Shown here: positions 5,873-12,475 of the stretch, in pieces | Position numbering within the stretch: the first letter of the stretch is position 1 | Layout: each line of letters starts with the position of its first letter | Source of the DNA: a virus | Length of the DNA: 24,682 nt | Direction: 5' to 3' (one strand) | Virus record (IMG/VR): IMGVR_UViG_3300025897_000084 | Span: 1-24,682 of that record | The notes under the pieces: generated by a model | Seen by the model: the letters and a program-made list of their open reading frames with translations, nothing else | What the model was told of the DNA's origin: nothing | Database searches by the model: none | Program-made: the position numbers and the translations under genes

Positions 5873-7409
5873 ATTTCCAGACCTACTAATCAACCCGAAT
5901 CCTAACGCTCCCACTCTGGACGCTTCGGGTAACCAAGTCCGTGGAATCAATATTTTTGAGACTACTGCTGAGCGGGACGCATTAAACATTACGGTTCGTA
6001 TCCCGGGCGCTTTGGCTGTCATCAAAAGCTCTGATGAGCTTTATCAGTACACTGCCACCACCGTCGATGATACGGCTTGGCAAGACGCAAACAACTGGTT
6101 GGGAATCGGCTCTGCCGGTGGTGCTGGTGTACAGAACCTGAATAACCTCAACGGCAATGTCACCCTTACGGAAGGGACGAACATTACCCTTGATGTAATC
6201 ACGGGCAGCAACGAGATTGAAATCTCCGCTGCTGCTGGCGGCGGCGTCACTGACGTTACGGGTGCGGCTCCTATTACGTCTACTGGCGGGAACACTCCTG
6301 AAATCGGCATCGACAACGCCACCCCTTCTGCCGACGGAGCCATGAGCGCGGCTGACAAGACTAAGCTCGACGATATCGATATCACCACCCCTGCGGCTGG
6401 CGAGGTCCTTATCTACGATAGCGTTGCCGGAGTCTTTGAGAACGCCACCCTTACTCAAGGGACGGGCATAAGCATCACCAACGGTGACGGCTCTATCGAA
6501 ATCGCAGCTACGGGCGGCGGCGGCGTATCCTCCGTTGAAGGTCTTACTGGCGCCCTTACTCTCGCCGGTGCCGGCACGGTTGCGGTCACTGACAACGGCA
6601 ACGAGACCATCACCATCACCGGTTCTGGTGCTACCGACCTCGATAGCCTTACCGATGTGACCATTAGCACACCGAGTGCGGGGCAGATTCTAATCAATAA
6701 CGCCACGACGGGGCAATTTGTGAACGCCACCCTTACGGAGGGGACGAATGTCACCATCACAGAGGCAGATGGGAGCATCACCATCGACGCTGCGGGTACG
6801 GTTACTTCTGTCACTGTCGATGGCGGCACGGGCCTCACCTCTACGGGTAGTCCCATCACCGGCTCTGGCACCATTACTGTAGACCTTGACAACACGGCAG
6901 TGAGTGCGGGCGCGTATACCAACGCCGATATCACAGTCGACGCTCAGGGCCGCATTACGGCGGCTGCTAACGGTACCGGCGGCGGCGGCACCACTGGTGA
7001 GAAGCTAGACTTTACGGCACGCACCACTGCGTATGCTGCTGCCGGAGACCACGAGGGTACCGACCTCAAGATTGGCGGTGCCGCGAGCGTTACCGTGGGG
7101 ACAGCATACTACTGGAACGGAGACTGGGCTGCTGCGGACAACACTGCTGTAGGCACCTCTACGGGTATGATTGCTGTGGCTACCGATACGGGTACGGCTG
7201 TAAACATGATGAAGGACGGCATCATCCAGCTTGCAGCTAACCCTGCCGGAGCTTCTGCTGGCGACGTCCTCTATGTCGGTACCAGCGGCGCCCTTACTAT
7301 TACAGCCCCTACGGGCGGCGGAGACATAGTCCGGGTCGCCGGATATACTATTGATGCCGCCGGACTTATTTACTTTGACCCCAGTAATGACTGGATTGTT
7401 CTTGTGTAA
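5865..7409 (+). CDS. Repeat-rich phage fibre protein
   Basis: A 514-residue protein, very rich in Gly, Thr, Ala and Asp and poor in Cys. Residues 30-80 hold a small N-terminal module (TAERDALNI, ALAVIKSSDELYQYT, DTAWQDANNW). Residues 90-380 are a fibre shaft of repeated elements: ATLTxGTNxTI at about 99, 194 and 288, GGGVTDV/GGGVSSVEG before strand pairs, and YTNADITVDAQGRITAAANG at 351-370. Residues 380-514 form a C-terminal domain shared with the protein at 2600 (GDVLYVGT, VAGYTIDAAG, YFDPSNDWIVLV). Likely a trimeric head or tail fibre (inference from composition and modularity). Starts inside the previous gene; stop overlaps the next start (TAATG). Confidence 0.75.
   Translation: MAEFPDLLINPNPNAPTLDASGNQVRGINIFETTAERDALNITVRIPGALAVIKSSDELYQYTATTVDDTAWQDANNWLGIGSAGGAGVQNLNNLNGNVTLTEGTNITLDVITGSNEIEISAAAGGGVTDVTGAAPITSTGGNTPEIGIDNATPSADGAMSAADKTKLDDIDITTPAAGEVLIYDSVAGVFENATLTQGTGISITNGDGSIEIAATGGGGVSSVEGLTGALTLAGAGTVAVTDNGNETITITGSGATDLDSLTDVTISTPSAGQILINNATTGQFVNATLTEGTNVTITEADGSITIDAAGTVTSVTVDGGTGLTSTGSPITGSGTITVDLDNTAVSAGAYTNADITVDAQGRITAAANGTGGGGTTGEKLDFTARTTAYAAAGDHEGTDLKIGGAASVTVGTAYYWNGDWAAADNTAVGTSTGMIAVATDTGTAVNMMKDGIIQLAANPAGASAGDVLYVGTSGALTITAPTGGGDIVRVAGYTIDAAGLIYFDPSNDWIVLV
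6161..6746 (+). repeat. Three imperfect direct repeats in the fibre shaft
   Basis: Copies CACCCTTACGGAAGGGACGA (6161-6180), CACCCTTACTCAAGGGACG (6446-6464) and CACCCTTACGGAGGGGACG (6728-6746), about 285 bases apart. They encode the TLTxGT motif of successive shaft units. Near-identity at DNA level over 19-20 bases suggests the shaft grew by duplication and could change length by recombination. Confidence 0.75.
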
Positions 7410-9322
7410 TGGGGTGTATTAAGAGAATAACGAATAAACCTACTGGCGTTGATAGTATAAGTTCTATCAATGGAACTCCCAGAGTTGATGCTGATTCATA
7501 CTCTGGAGCTGACTTTTGCAGTGCCCCATTTGTTTTTTCAATTGATACAACTCTTGGTGACGCAACAAACACCTTCATAGTCCCTATGGGCACGCCCTCT
7601 CTTCCAACTCCAATGGTAATTGATTGGGGGGATGGCTCGCAGACAGTTCTTCCAAGCGGACCGAGCTCCGTGGCTGACATGACACATACATACGCGTCAT
7701 CGGGAACTTATGATATTTCTATAGATGGACGGATTAGAGAGTTTTGCAGGCTTGCACTGGATAGCACCCACATACCCAAGATAAACGACGTAAAAAGTTG
7801 GGGCAACAATTTCGATGGCGGCAGCAATCTTGAAGGTTGTATAAACATAACAACGATTACGGCCATTCTCGGTCCGGATGCCGACCTTTTCTCGGATTTT
7901 TTCAGTGGATGCACAAACTTTAATCAAGACCTTCCTTTTTCCGCTATGGATACATTGAGTATCGGGAGCTATGAAAGTTGTTTTAAGACATGCACTAGTT
8001 TTAATGGTGATTTAAGCACTTGGAACCCTAACGGCATTGCTATCAATATGGATTTCATGTTTTCAGGATGCGACGTCTTCAATAACAATAGTATAACCGG
8101 GTGGGATGTAAGTGGGGCAATCTCACTTAATAATATGTTTCGGGGTAGTTCTCAGTTTAATCAAGACCTTACGGGATGGGATGTAAGCTCTGGTGCTAAT
8201 CTTGAGTTCATGTTCGCAGAGACCCCTATGGAACCAATAAATGTTAGCGGATGGGTGTTTAAGGACGGTGCAGCCGCCAAGCATCTTTTTGCTGACACTT
8301 GGCTCTTAGGTACTACTGTTCCAGACTCGTTTGTTCAAGGTATTATTGATTGTGTGACTAGCCTTGATACACCCCAACAAGGTGTTAATGTAAACGCTTC
8401 TCTTTGGTGGCTTGTTGGGGCCAACGCCTTTGCGGAAATCTCATTCTCCAGAGGAGAATACCCCAGTTTTGAGGCAGCATTCAATAATCTGCTTAATGTT
8501 AAGGGATGGGCGAACCGTCCGGTGGAATTTGCCCTCGGCTTAAAGATGGAGATAGACACCAATCTTGGCTCTATAAGCCCCGACGTTATTAGTTGCAGTT
8601 ATGGTACTATAGACTGGGGGGATGGGGGTTGGGAAAGGACTGACGGGACCGGGGGTAACCAAGTCCGGTCGCACACATATAGTTCTAATGGAACGTATAC
8701 TGTTGTGGCAGCGGGACCACCGACCACTGGCGGTGTGAGGCCCGTCACCCGCTCCGCTAATGTGACATTCCCAGAAGTAACTAGGGTTCTTGACGCTAGT
8801 TCTATAAGCTTAACTAACAACCAGCTTATAAATTTTTGGTACTGTCCAAACCTAATATATCACGACCCAACTTTTTTGGATAACAACACCCTTAGGACCA
8901 CTCTTTCAGGTTACCTGAGGAATTGCGCCTCTTTCAATGGCGATGTTACTGGTTGGAATATTTCTATCATAAACAATTTCAACAGTTGTTTCAAGGAATG
9001 CACTGCTTTTACCGGCATCGGCTTAAACAGTTGGACATTTAATAACGGTGACAATATTATACAGATTCTTTGGGATACAGCGGTGGGTTTATCACCGGCT
9101 CTTGCGGCTAACATGATGATTGACTGGAACGCAAACCCTAATCAAGGGACTGGAGTAGACTGGGGCTTTTGGGTTCCCCCTATAACCTTCAGTCTTAGTG
9201 CTACAGTAGCCGTAGATGGATACGATGGGGCCGCTGCTAAATCTGCTTATGACAATTTGATAGCAACCACCGGCTCAGGAAAGTCATGGTTTGGGAGTAC
9301 ATTTTTTACTTGGAACCCATAA
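7409..9322 (+). CDS. Adhesin-like virion protein: two PKD-like + DUF285/BspA-like repeat units
   Basis: A 637-residue protein built as two similar halves. Each begins with a PKD-like strand pair around IDWGDG (residues 71-76 and 401-406) ending THTYASSGTYDI or SHTYSSNGTYTV. Each then carries short repeats of the BspA/DUF285 (bacterial surface protein 26-residue) type: FSGCTNFNQDL, CTSFNGDLSTWN, FSGCDVFNNNSITGWDVS and FRGSSQFNQDLTGWDVS in the first half; CASFNGDVTGWNIS and CTAFTGIGLNSW in the second. Each half closes with a helical segment, AAFNNLLNVKGW and SAYDNLIATTGSGKSW. DUF285 repeats are known from bacterial adhesins, so a receptor-binding role is likely (inference). No signal peptide is seen. 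The gene is A/T-richer than the packaging genes (38% GC over 7441-7500). Confidence 0.75.
   Translation: MGCIKRITNKPTGVDSISSINGTPRVDADSYSGADFCSAPFVFSIDTTLGDATNTFIVPMGTPSLPTPMVIDWGDGSQTVLPSGPSSVADMTHTYASSGTYDISIDGRIREFCRLALDSTHIPKINDVKSWGNNFDGGSNLEGCINITTITAILGPDADLFSDFFSGCTNFNQDLPFSAMDTLSIGSYESCFKTCTSFNGDLSTWNPNGIAINMDFMFSGCDVFNNNSITGWDVSGAISLNNMFRGSSQFNQDLTGWDVSSGANLEFMFAETPMEPINVSGWVFKDGAAAKHLFADTWLLGTTVPDSFVQGIIDCVTSLDTPQQGVNVNASLWWLVGANAFAEISFSRGEYPSFEAAFNNLLNVKGWANRPVEFALGLKMEIDTNLGSISPDVISCSYGTIDWGDGGWERTDGTGGNQVRSHTYSSNGTYTVVAAGPPTTGGVRPVTRSANVTFPEVTRVLDASSISLTNNQLINFWYCPNLIYHDPTFLDNNTLRTTLSGYLRNCASFNGDVTGWNISIINNFNSCFKECTAFTGIGLNSWTFNNGDNIIQILWDTAVGLSPALAANMMIDWNANPNQGTGVDWGFWVPPITFSLSATVAVDGYDGAAAKSAYDNLIATTGSGKSWFGSTFFTWNP
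7619..8518 (+). repeat. Internal repeat, copy 1 (PKD-like + DUF285-like unit)
   Basis: Codes for residues about 71-370 of the adhesin-like protein. Order of landmarks: IDWGDG, HTYASSGTYD, four FNxDLxxW-type repeats, a VNASLWWLVG segment and a closing AAFNNLLNVKGW. The second copy at 8609-9319 shows the same order with fewer repeats. Similarity is at protein level; DNA identity is low, so the duplication is not recent. Confidence 0.6.
8609..9319 (+). repeat. Internal repeat, copy 2 (PKD-like + DUF285-like unit)
   Basis: Codes for residues about 401-637. Landmarks: IDWGDG, HTYSSNGTYT, two FNGDVTGW/FTGIGLNSW repeats, a GTGVDWGFWV segment matching VNASLWWLV of copy 1, and a closing SAYDNLIATTGSGKSW. 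Shorter than copy 1 because it has fewer DUF285-type repeats. Confidence 0.6.
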
Positions 9323-9323
9323 A

Positions 9324-9467
9324 ATGGAGCTTCAGTATATTTACCATGCGCCTCGGCACAATTCCTACACTCGGGTGTGTAGGGTGCCTGAGTACGAAAA
9401 GAACGCGGATGTAGCATGGGCGACACCATTACCATATTCGAAATCCTCACGCTCGCGGGGGCGCTGA
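9324..9467 (+). CDS. 47-residue hypothetical protein (possible)
   Basis: ATG 9324 begins one base after the adhesin gene's stop and runs to a TGA inside the next gene, overlapping it by 52 bases. The product starts MELQYIYHAPRHNSYTRVCR and ends in a Ser/Arg-rich tail that lies in the overlap. It fills an otherwise empty 93-base gap, and its position follows the tight spacing of the region. No family is recognised. The large overlap keeps confidence low. Confidence 0.35.
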   Translation: MELQYIYHAPRHNSYTRVCRVPEYEKNADVAWATPLPYSKSSRSRGR

Positions 9468-9625
9468 TAGGCGTGTACTTCAAGATGCTTACCGAGGTGG
9501 GGAAATTAAAAGGCCGCATCGCCATGCTGGAGAAGCAGGAAGCTACCGTTATGAATATGCTCGAGAAGCTTGTCATCTCCGTAGAGGAGATTAAGCTCTT
9601 GCTGGCACAGAAAGGCATCAATTGA
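9416..9625 (+). CDS. Membrane protein with coiled coil; holin-like or lysis accessory candidate
   Basis: A 69-residue protein: one hydrophobic helix near residues 7-23 (IFEILTLAGALIGVYFK) followed by a heptad-like helix to the end (VGKLKGRIAMLEKQEATV, MLEKLVISVEEIKLLL). A single N-terminal membrane anchor plus a coiled-coil tail is the arrangement of several phage lysis accessory proteins (XhlA-like, holin-associated), and the endolysin gene begins inside its stop codon. Function is inferred from topology and position; no specific family is claimed. Confidence 0.65.
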   Translation: MGDTITIFEILTLAGALIGVYFKMLTEVGKLKGRIAMLEKQEATVMNMLEKLVISVEEIKLLLAQKGIN

Positions 9626-9975
9626 AATACTTCACCTACTCCGAGTTCGACTCCCCCGACCTCCCCGGCTCCGGCCATGAGATGCAACAGGAGTTTTTGG
9701 ATAAGCTGGATTTGGCTCGTGGGTACAGCAATGTACCCTATGTCATCAACTCCGGGTTTCGGACGCCTGAGCACAATGCTGCTGTGGGGGGCGTCCCGGG
9801 AAGCAGCCACCTCACGGGCTGGGCCAGTGACGTGCGTGCCGACAGTTCCAACCGCCGGTTCCTGATTTTGAAGGGCCTCCTCGAGGCCGGCTTCAACCGC
9901 ATAGGTATAGGCCAGAACTTCATCCACGTCGACTGCGACCCGAGCAAGTCGGGCAGCGTCGCTTGGTTGTACTGA
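9622..9975 (+). CDS. Endolysin, M15 family zinc peptidase
   Basis: A 117-residue protein of the peptidase M15 (D-Ala-D-Ala/L-Ala-D-Glu carboxy- or endopeptidase) type, cleaving peptide cross-bridges of peptidoglycan at the end of infection. Visible motifs: SGFRTPEHN (residues 44-52), SSHLTGWASD (61-70) giving zinc ligands H63 and D70, and FIHVDCD (100-106) giving H102 and likely catalytic context. The start is a TTG overlapping the upstream stop (TTGA); KYFTYSEFDS directly after it is the usual N-terminus of this domain, which supports that choice. There is no signal peptide or cell-wall binding domain, so export would need a holin. The length is that of a single catalytic domain. Confidence 0.9.
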   Translation: MKYFTYSEFDSPDLPGSGHEMQQEFLDKLDLARGYSNVPYVINSGFRTPEHNAAVGGVPGSSHLTGWASDVRADSSNRRFLILKGLLEAGFNRIGIGQNFIHVDCDPSKSGSVAWLY

Positions 9976-9993
9976 ATTGTGTAACTTGGTTCC

Positions 9994-10155
9994 ATGGTTG
10001 ATTTCATCACAGAAAACTGGATTCCCCTTCTTGTGGCCGTTATGGCGCTCATCAAGGTCATCGTGAACCTCACCCCAACGGACTCCGACAATGCTGTATT
10101 TGGCTATCTCGATATCCTTATTACTGCTATTACTGGCGACCGCCGTAAGAAGTAA
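9994..10155 (+). CDS. 53-residue membrane protein of the lysis region (holin candidate)
   Basis: A protein of 53 residues: FITENWIPLLVAVMALIKVI makes one membrane helix near residues 4-25, followed by VNLTPTDSDNAVF, a second moderately hydrophobic stretch (GYLDILITAI) and a basic end GDRRKK. Small proteins with the helix-then-NLTPTxxDN pattern lie next to M15 endolysins in Bacteroidota phages, as I recall. A holin or holin partner is the natural inference. Stop 10153-10155 lies just before the next gene's ATG (10157). Confidence 0.6.
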   Translation: MVDFITENWIPLLVAVMALIKVIVNLTPTDSDNAVFGYLDILITAITGDRRKK

Positions 10156-10156
10156 G

Positions 10157-11446
10157 ATGGCTAAGATTAGTAACATAACGAGTTACCCGAAGAAGACCTC
10201 TCCGGTAGGCGCGGACACGGTTATCGGCACCGACTCTCAAGACGGGAATGCTACCAAGCAGTTTCCTGTCTCGGGTATCATCAATGCTGTTGCCACTGGC
10301 GGCGGTGTGGTCACTTCTGTATCTGGGTCTGGGCCCGTCAATGCTACGCCAACTAGCGGCGATGTAAACGTCACTCTTAACACCGTACCGAACGTAGCGA
10401 ACACGTATCAGTACGCGAACATTGATGTAGACCAGTACGGTCGTGTTGTTAACGCCTATGACGGCACCCCCGTCACTTCAGTCAATGGCATTGACGGCGC
10501 CGTTACACTCAGCGCCGGGGACGGGGCGAGTGTTGTTATTGACCCGGCTGACCCGCAGAACATTATTATCTCCAGTACTGGTAGTGGTGGCAGCGGCAGC
10601 GTCACGCAGGTAAGTGCTGGCGGCGGAATTGAAACAAGCCCTGCTGGGGGCATTACCACAACAGGTACTGTTTCTTTGCAGGATTTTGGTCCCGGTCATG
10701 CTGGTAGCTACAACAACGCTGACATTACCATTGACCAATATGGTCGTGTCATATCCGCATCGGACGGCGACGGCCAACCGAACCAAGACTTGCAGTCCGT
10801 CCTCGACACCGGCAATGTGTCTACTACGGGGATTGTTCTTGACAACACCGGCATCACTGCCTTGCAGGGCGCAGGTGTTTTTCAGGACATAACGTGGAGC
10901 GCGGTAGGCGATGGGTACAACCTATTGCTTACTAACGAACTGTATCTTCAGCGTCACCTAAAGGACGCCTTCGGTAATACGGGTACGTACCAGCAAATTC
11001 TTATTTCTGACCCAAGTATTAATGGTGGCCAAGGCGGGGTACAGTGGGTAGACCAATCGCTTCTCACCCTGCGAACTCAGATTCCTGCGGCCACTATCGC
11101 TACGATGGGTCCAGTTTCCGGCCCTCAGCTTCTCCCACCCCCGGGAGTGGGTGTTGCGATACAGGTTATTGCCGCTGCTTTTTCTTATAGCTACGCAGCG
11201 CCTGTTTATTCGTTTGCTGCCGGAGGGTTAGACTTCGGGCTGTATACCAACCCCACGACCGCTCAGTTTACGACGCCCGCCTCCCCCCTTCAGGTTCCTG
11301 CATCCTCAGCTAATAGCATGAGTCAAACCCCATCGGCTACTCTTGACGGCAACCAAGCCTTGAACTTTTTTCTGGCCGACGTTGTGACGGCGGCTGGTGG
11401 GGGAAACATTAATCTTGACATCACCTATAAGCTTGTAGCGGTCTAA
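10157..11446 (+). CDS. Modular head/tail fibre protein
   Basis: A 429-residue protein. The frame extends upstream to 10091, but ATG 10157 follows the preceding stop and gives an N-terminus (MAKISNITSYPKK, ADTVIGTD, NATKQFPVSG) like that of the protein at 2600, so it is preferred. The shaft contains two copies of YxNADITIDQYGRVxxAxDG (about residues 86-103 and 185-204), also found in the fibre at 5865, and VTSVNGIDGAVTL. Residues about 330-429 form a separate beta C-terminal domain (VIAAAFSYSYAAPVY, LDFGLYTNPTTAQFTT, NINLDITYKLVAV) that may be the receptor-contacting tip (inference). TAATG overlap with the next gene. Confidence 0.7.
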   Translation: MAKISNITSYPKKTSPVGADTVIGTDSQDGNATKQFPVSGIINAVATGGGVVTSVSGSGPVNATPTSGDVNVTLNTVPNVANTYQYANIDVDQYGRVVNAYDGTPVTSVNGIDGAVTLSAGDGASVVIDPADPQNIIISSTGSGGSGSVTQVSAGGGIETSPAGGITTTGTVSLQDFGPGHAGSYNNADITIDQYGRVISASDGDGQPNQDLQSVLDTGNVSTTGIVLDNTGITALQGAGVFQDITWSAVGDGYNLLLTNELYLQRHLKDAFGNTGTYQQILISDPSINGGQGGVQWVDQSLLTLRTQIPAATIATMGPVSGPQLLPPPGVGVAIQVIAAAFSYSYAAPVYSFAAGGLDFGLYTNPTTAQFTTPASPLQVPASSANSMSQTPSATLDGNQALNFFLADVVTAAGGGNINLDITYKLVAV

Positions 11447-11670
11447 TGCGGGACATCCGCAAGATTTGCGTGGGTCCCGACTATAAGGACTCCATGTGTT
11501 ACGTGGTGGGGCAGGCCGTACTGGGCAACTCCCACTTCGTACACCTAATAAAATACAACGAGGATACGGGGGGTATCTGCATATACATTGAAAAAGGGGA
11601 GGTGGTTATCCTGTGGAAGGAGTTCAATGCCTCTATGCCCATTTCAATAGAATACAATATCAACTTTTGA
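11446..11670 (+). CDS. Small conserved-type phage protein (IEYNINF C-terminus)
   Basis: A 74-residue protein: MRDIRKICVGPDYKDSMCYV, then GNSHFVHLIKYNED, then ICIYIEKGEVVILWKEFN and a C-terminal MPISIEYNINF. This order (ICVGPDYKD, VGQ, HLI, IYI, LWKEFN, MPISIEYNINF) is one I recognise from Bacteroidota and crAss-like phages upstream of the packaging genes; function unknown. Mostly beta by composition. It overlaps its neighbours at both ends (TAATG at the start, TTGA at the end). Confidence 0.75.
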   Translation: MRDIRKICVGPDYKDSMCYVVGQAVLGNSHFVHLIKYNEDTGGICIYIEKGEVVILWKEFNASMPISIEYNINF

Positions 11671-12221
11671 GAGCCGTCAACCAGTTTATAGTCCGGGGCC
11701 ACAGATACAACAACACCAAGGGAGACCTCATCGTAAGTACGAGCGAGGAAGACCACCGCTTCGCCAACCGCGAGGGCGTGGTCGTAGCCCTTCCGGTGGG
11801 GTATGACGGGCCTATCGCCGTTGGGGACACCCTACTGGTCCACCACAACGTATTCAAGTTCTACAACGATATGAAGGGCCGGCGCCAAAGCGGGCGCAGC
11901 TTCCTCAAGGACGACCTCTTCCTTGTCGATTTCGAGCAGTTCTATATGTCGCGCTCCCCAGATTCTGCGTGGCGCCCCCACGGGAGGTACTGCTTTGTTG
12001 AGCCCATTCCGACCAAGGAGTCTACGATATTCAAGCCCCTGACGGAGGAGCCGCTCATGGGCGTTATGCGATATCCTAATGACTATCTTATGTCTCAGGG
12101 CGTAGGCGCTGGCGACGAGGTTACGTTCCGCCCCGATAGCGAGTACGAGTTCGAGGTCGATGGGAAGAAGCTGTATAGGATGTTTGACCACCAGATAACA
12201 TGCAAGATTCAAAGCAACTGA
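11667..12221 (+). CDS. Probable tandem GroES-like protein
   Basis: A 184-residue protein. TTG 11667, overlapping the preceding TGA, is chosen over an in-frame start at 11613 that would run 58 bases into that gene. Two halves show a GroES-like strand pattern. First: GDLIVSTSEEDHRFANREG, GVVVALPVGY, IAVGDTLLVHHNVFKF, DDLFLVDFEQFYM. Second: GRYCFVEPIP, GVMRYPND, GVGAGDEVTFRPDSEYEF and EVDGKKLYRMFDHQITCKI, the last two lines resembling the VKVGDxVxF...EVxxDGxxYxIxxxxDIxxxI end of co-chaperonin GroES. If right, it may act in capsid-protein folding, as phage co-chaperonins do (T4 gp31). No mobile-loop motif is obvious. Fold assignment is inference; it overlaps the next gene by 22 bases. Confidence 0.5.
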   Translation: MRAVNQFIVRGHRYNNTKGDLIVSTSEEDHRFANREGVVVALPVGYDGPIAVGDTLLVHHNVFKFYNDMKGRRQSGRSFLKDDLFLVDFEQFYMSRSPDSAWRPHGRYCFVEPIPTKESTIFKPLTEEPLMGVMRYPNDYLMSQGVGAGDEVTFRPDSEYEFEVDGKKLYRMFDHQITCKIQSN

Positions 12222-12475
12222 AGGAGCGCATTATCGCGGCGGGGCGTATCGCTGTGGAGCAGCTCATCAAGGTGGCGCAAGAGGATATCCTCAAGCCCGG
12301 CGACGACGACGACCTCGCTGCCGACAGGCTAAAGAACGCAGCGGCGACAAAGAAGCTGGCCATCTTCGATGCGCTGGAGATTCTCAACCGCATAGATTCC
12401 GAGGAAGAAGCTTTGGCACAGACGCCAAGTCGCACCGATAGTAAAGTGGGTTTTGCAGAGCGAAGGTCTAGGTAG
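12200..12475 (+). CDS. Small helical protein before the terminase (possible small terminase subunit)
   Basis: A 91-residue, mainly helical protein: KERIIAAGRIAVEQLIKVAQ, an acidic turn KPGDDDDLAAD at about residues 32-42, KNAAATKKLAIFDALEILNR, and a disordered C-terminus. It lies directly upstream of, and overlaps, the large terminase gene, the usual place for a small terminase subunit. No DNA-binding motif is clear, so the assignment rests on position. Ends at a TAG stop. An alternative is an assembly cofactor specific to crAss-like phages. Confidence 0.55.
   Translation: MQDSKQLKERIIAAGRIAVEQLIKVAQEDILKPGDDDDLAADRLKNAAATKKLAIFDALEILNRIDSEEEALAQTPSRTDSKVGFAERRSR

Noticed and set aside
10091-10156. 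Upstream extension of the fibre protein at 10157, beginning with a leucine-rich hydrophobic stretch
   Set aside because: The hydrophobic stretch is the other-frame reading of the end of the membrane protein at 9994-10155; starting at 10157 gives the expected fibre N-terminus and one-base spacing after the stop.
9247-10176. A 309-residue open frame on the minus strand across the lysis genes
   Set aside because: It runs opposite to a whole set of well-supported genes, including the M15 endolysin, and shows no recognisable motif; it is a shadow of the codon bias of the + strand genes.
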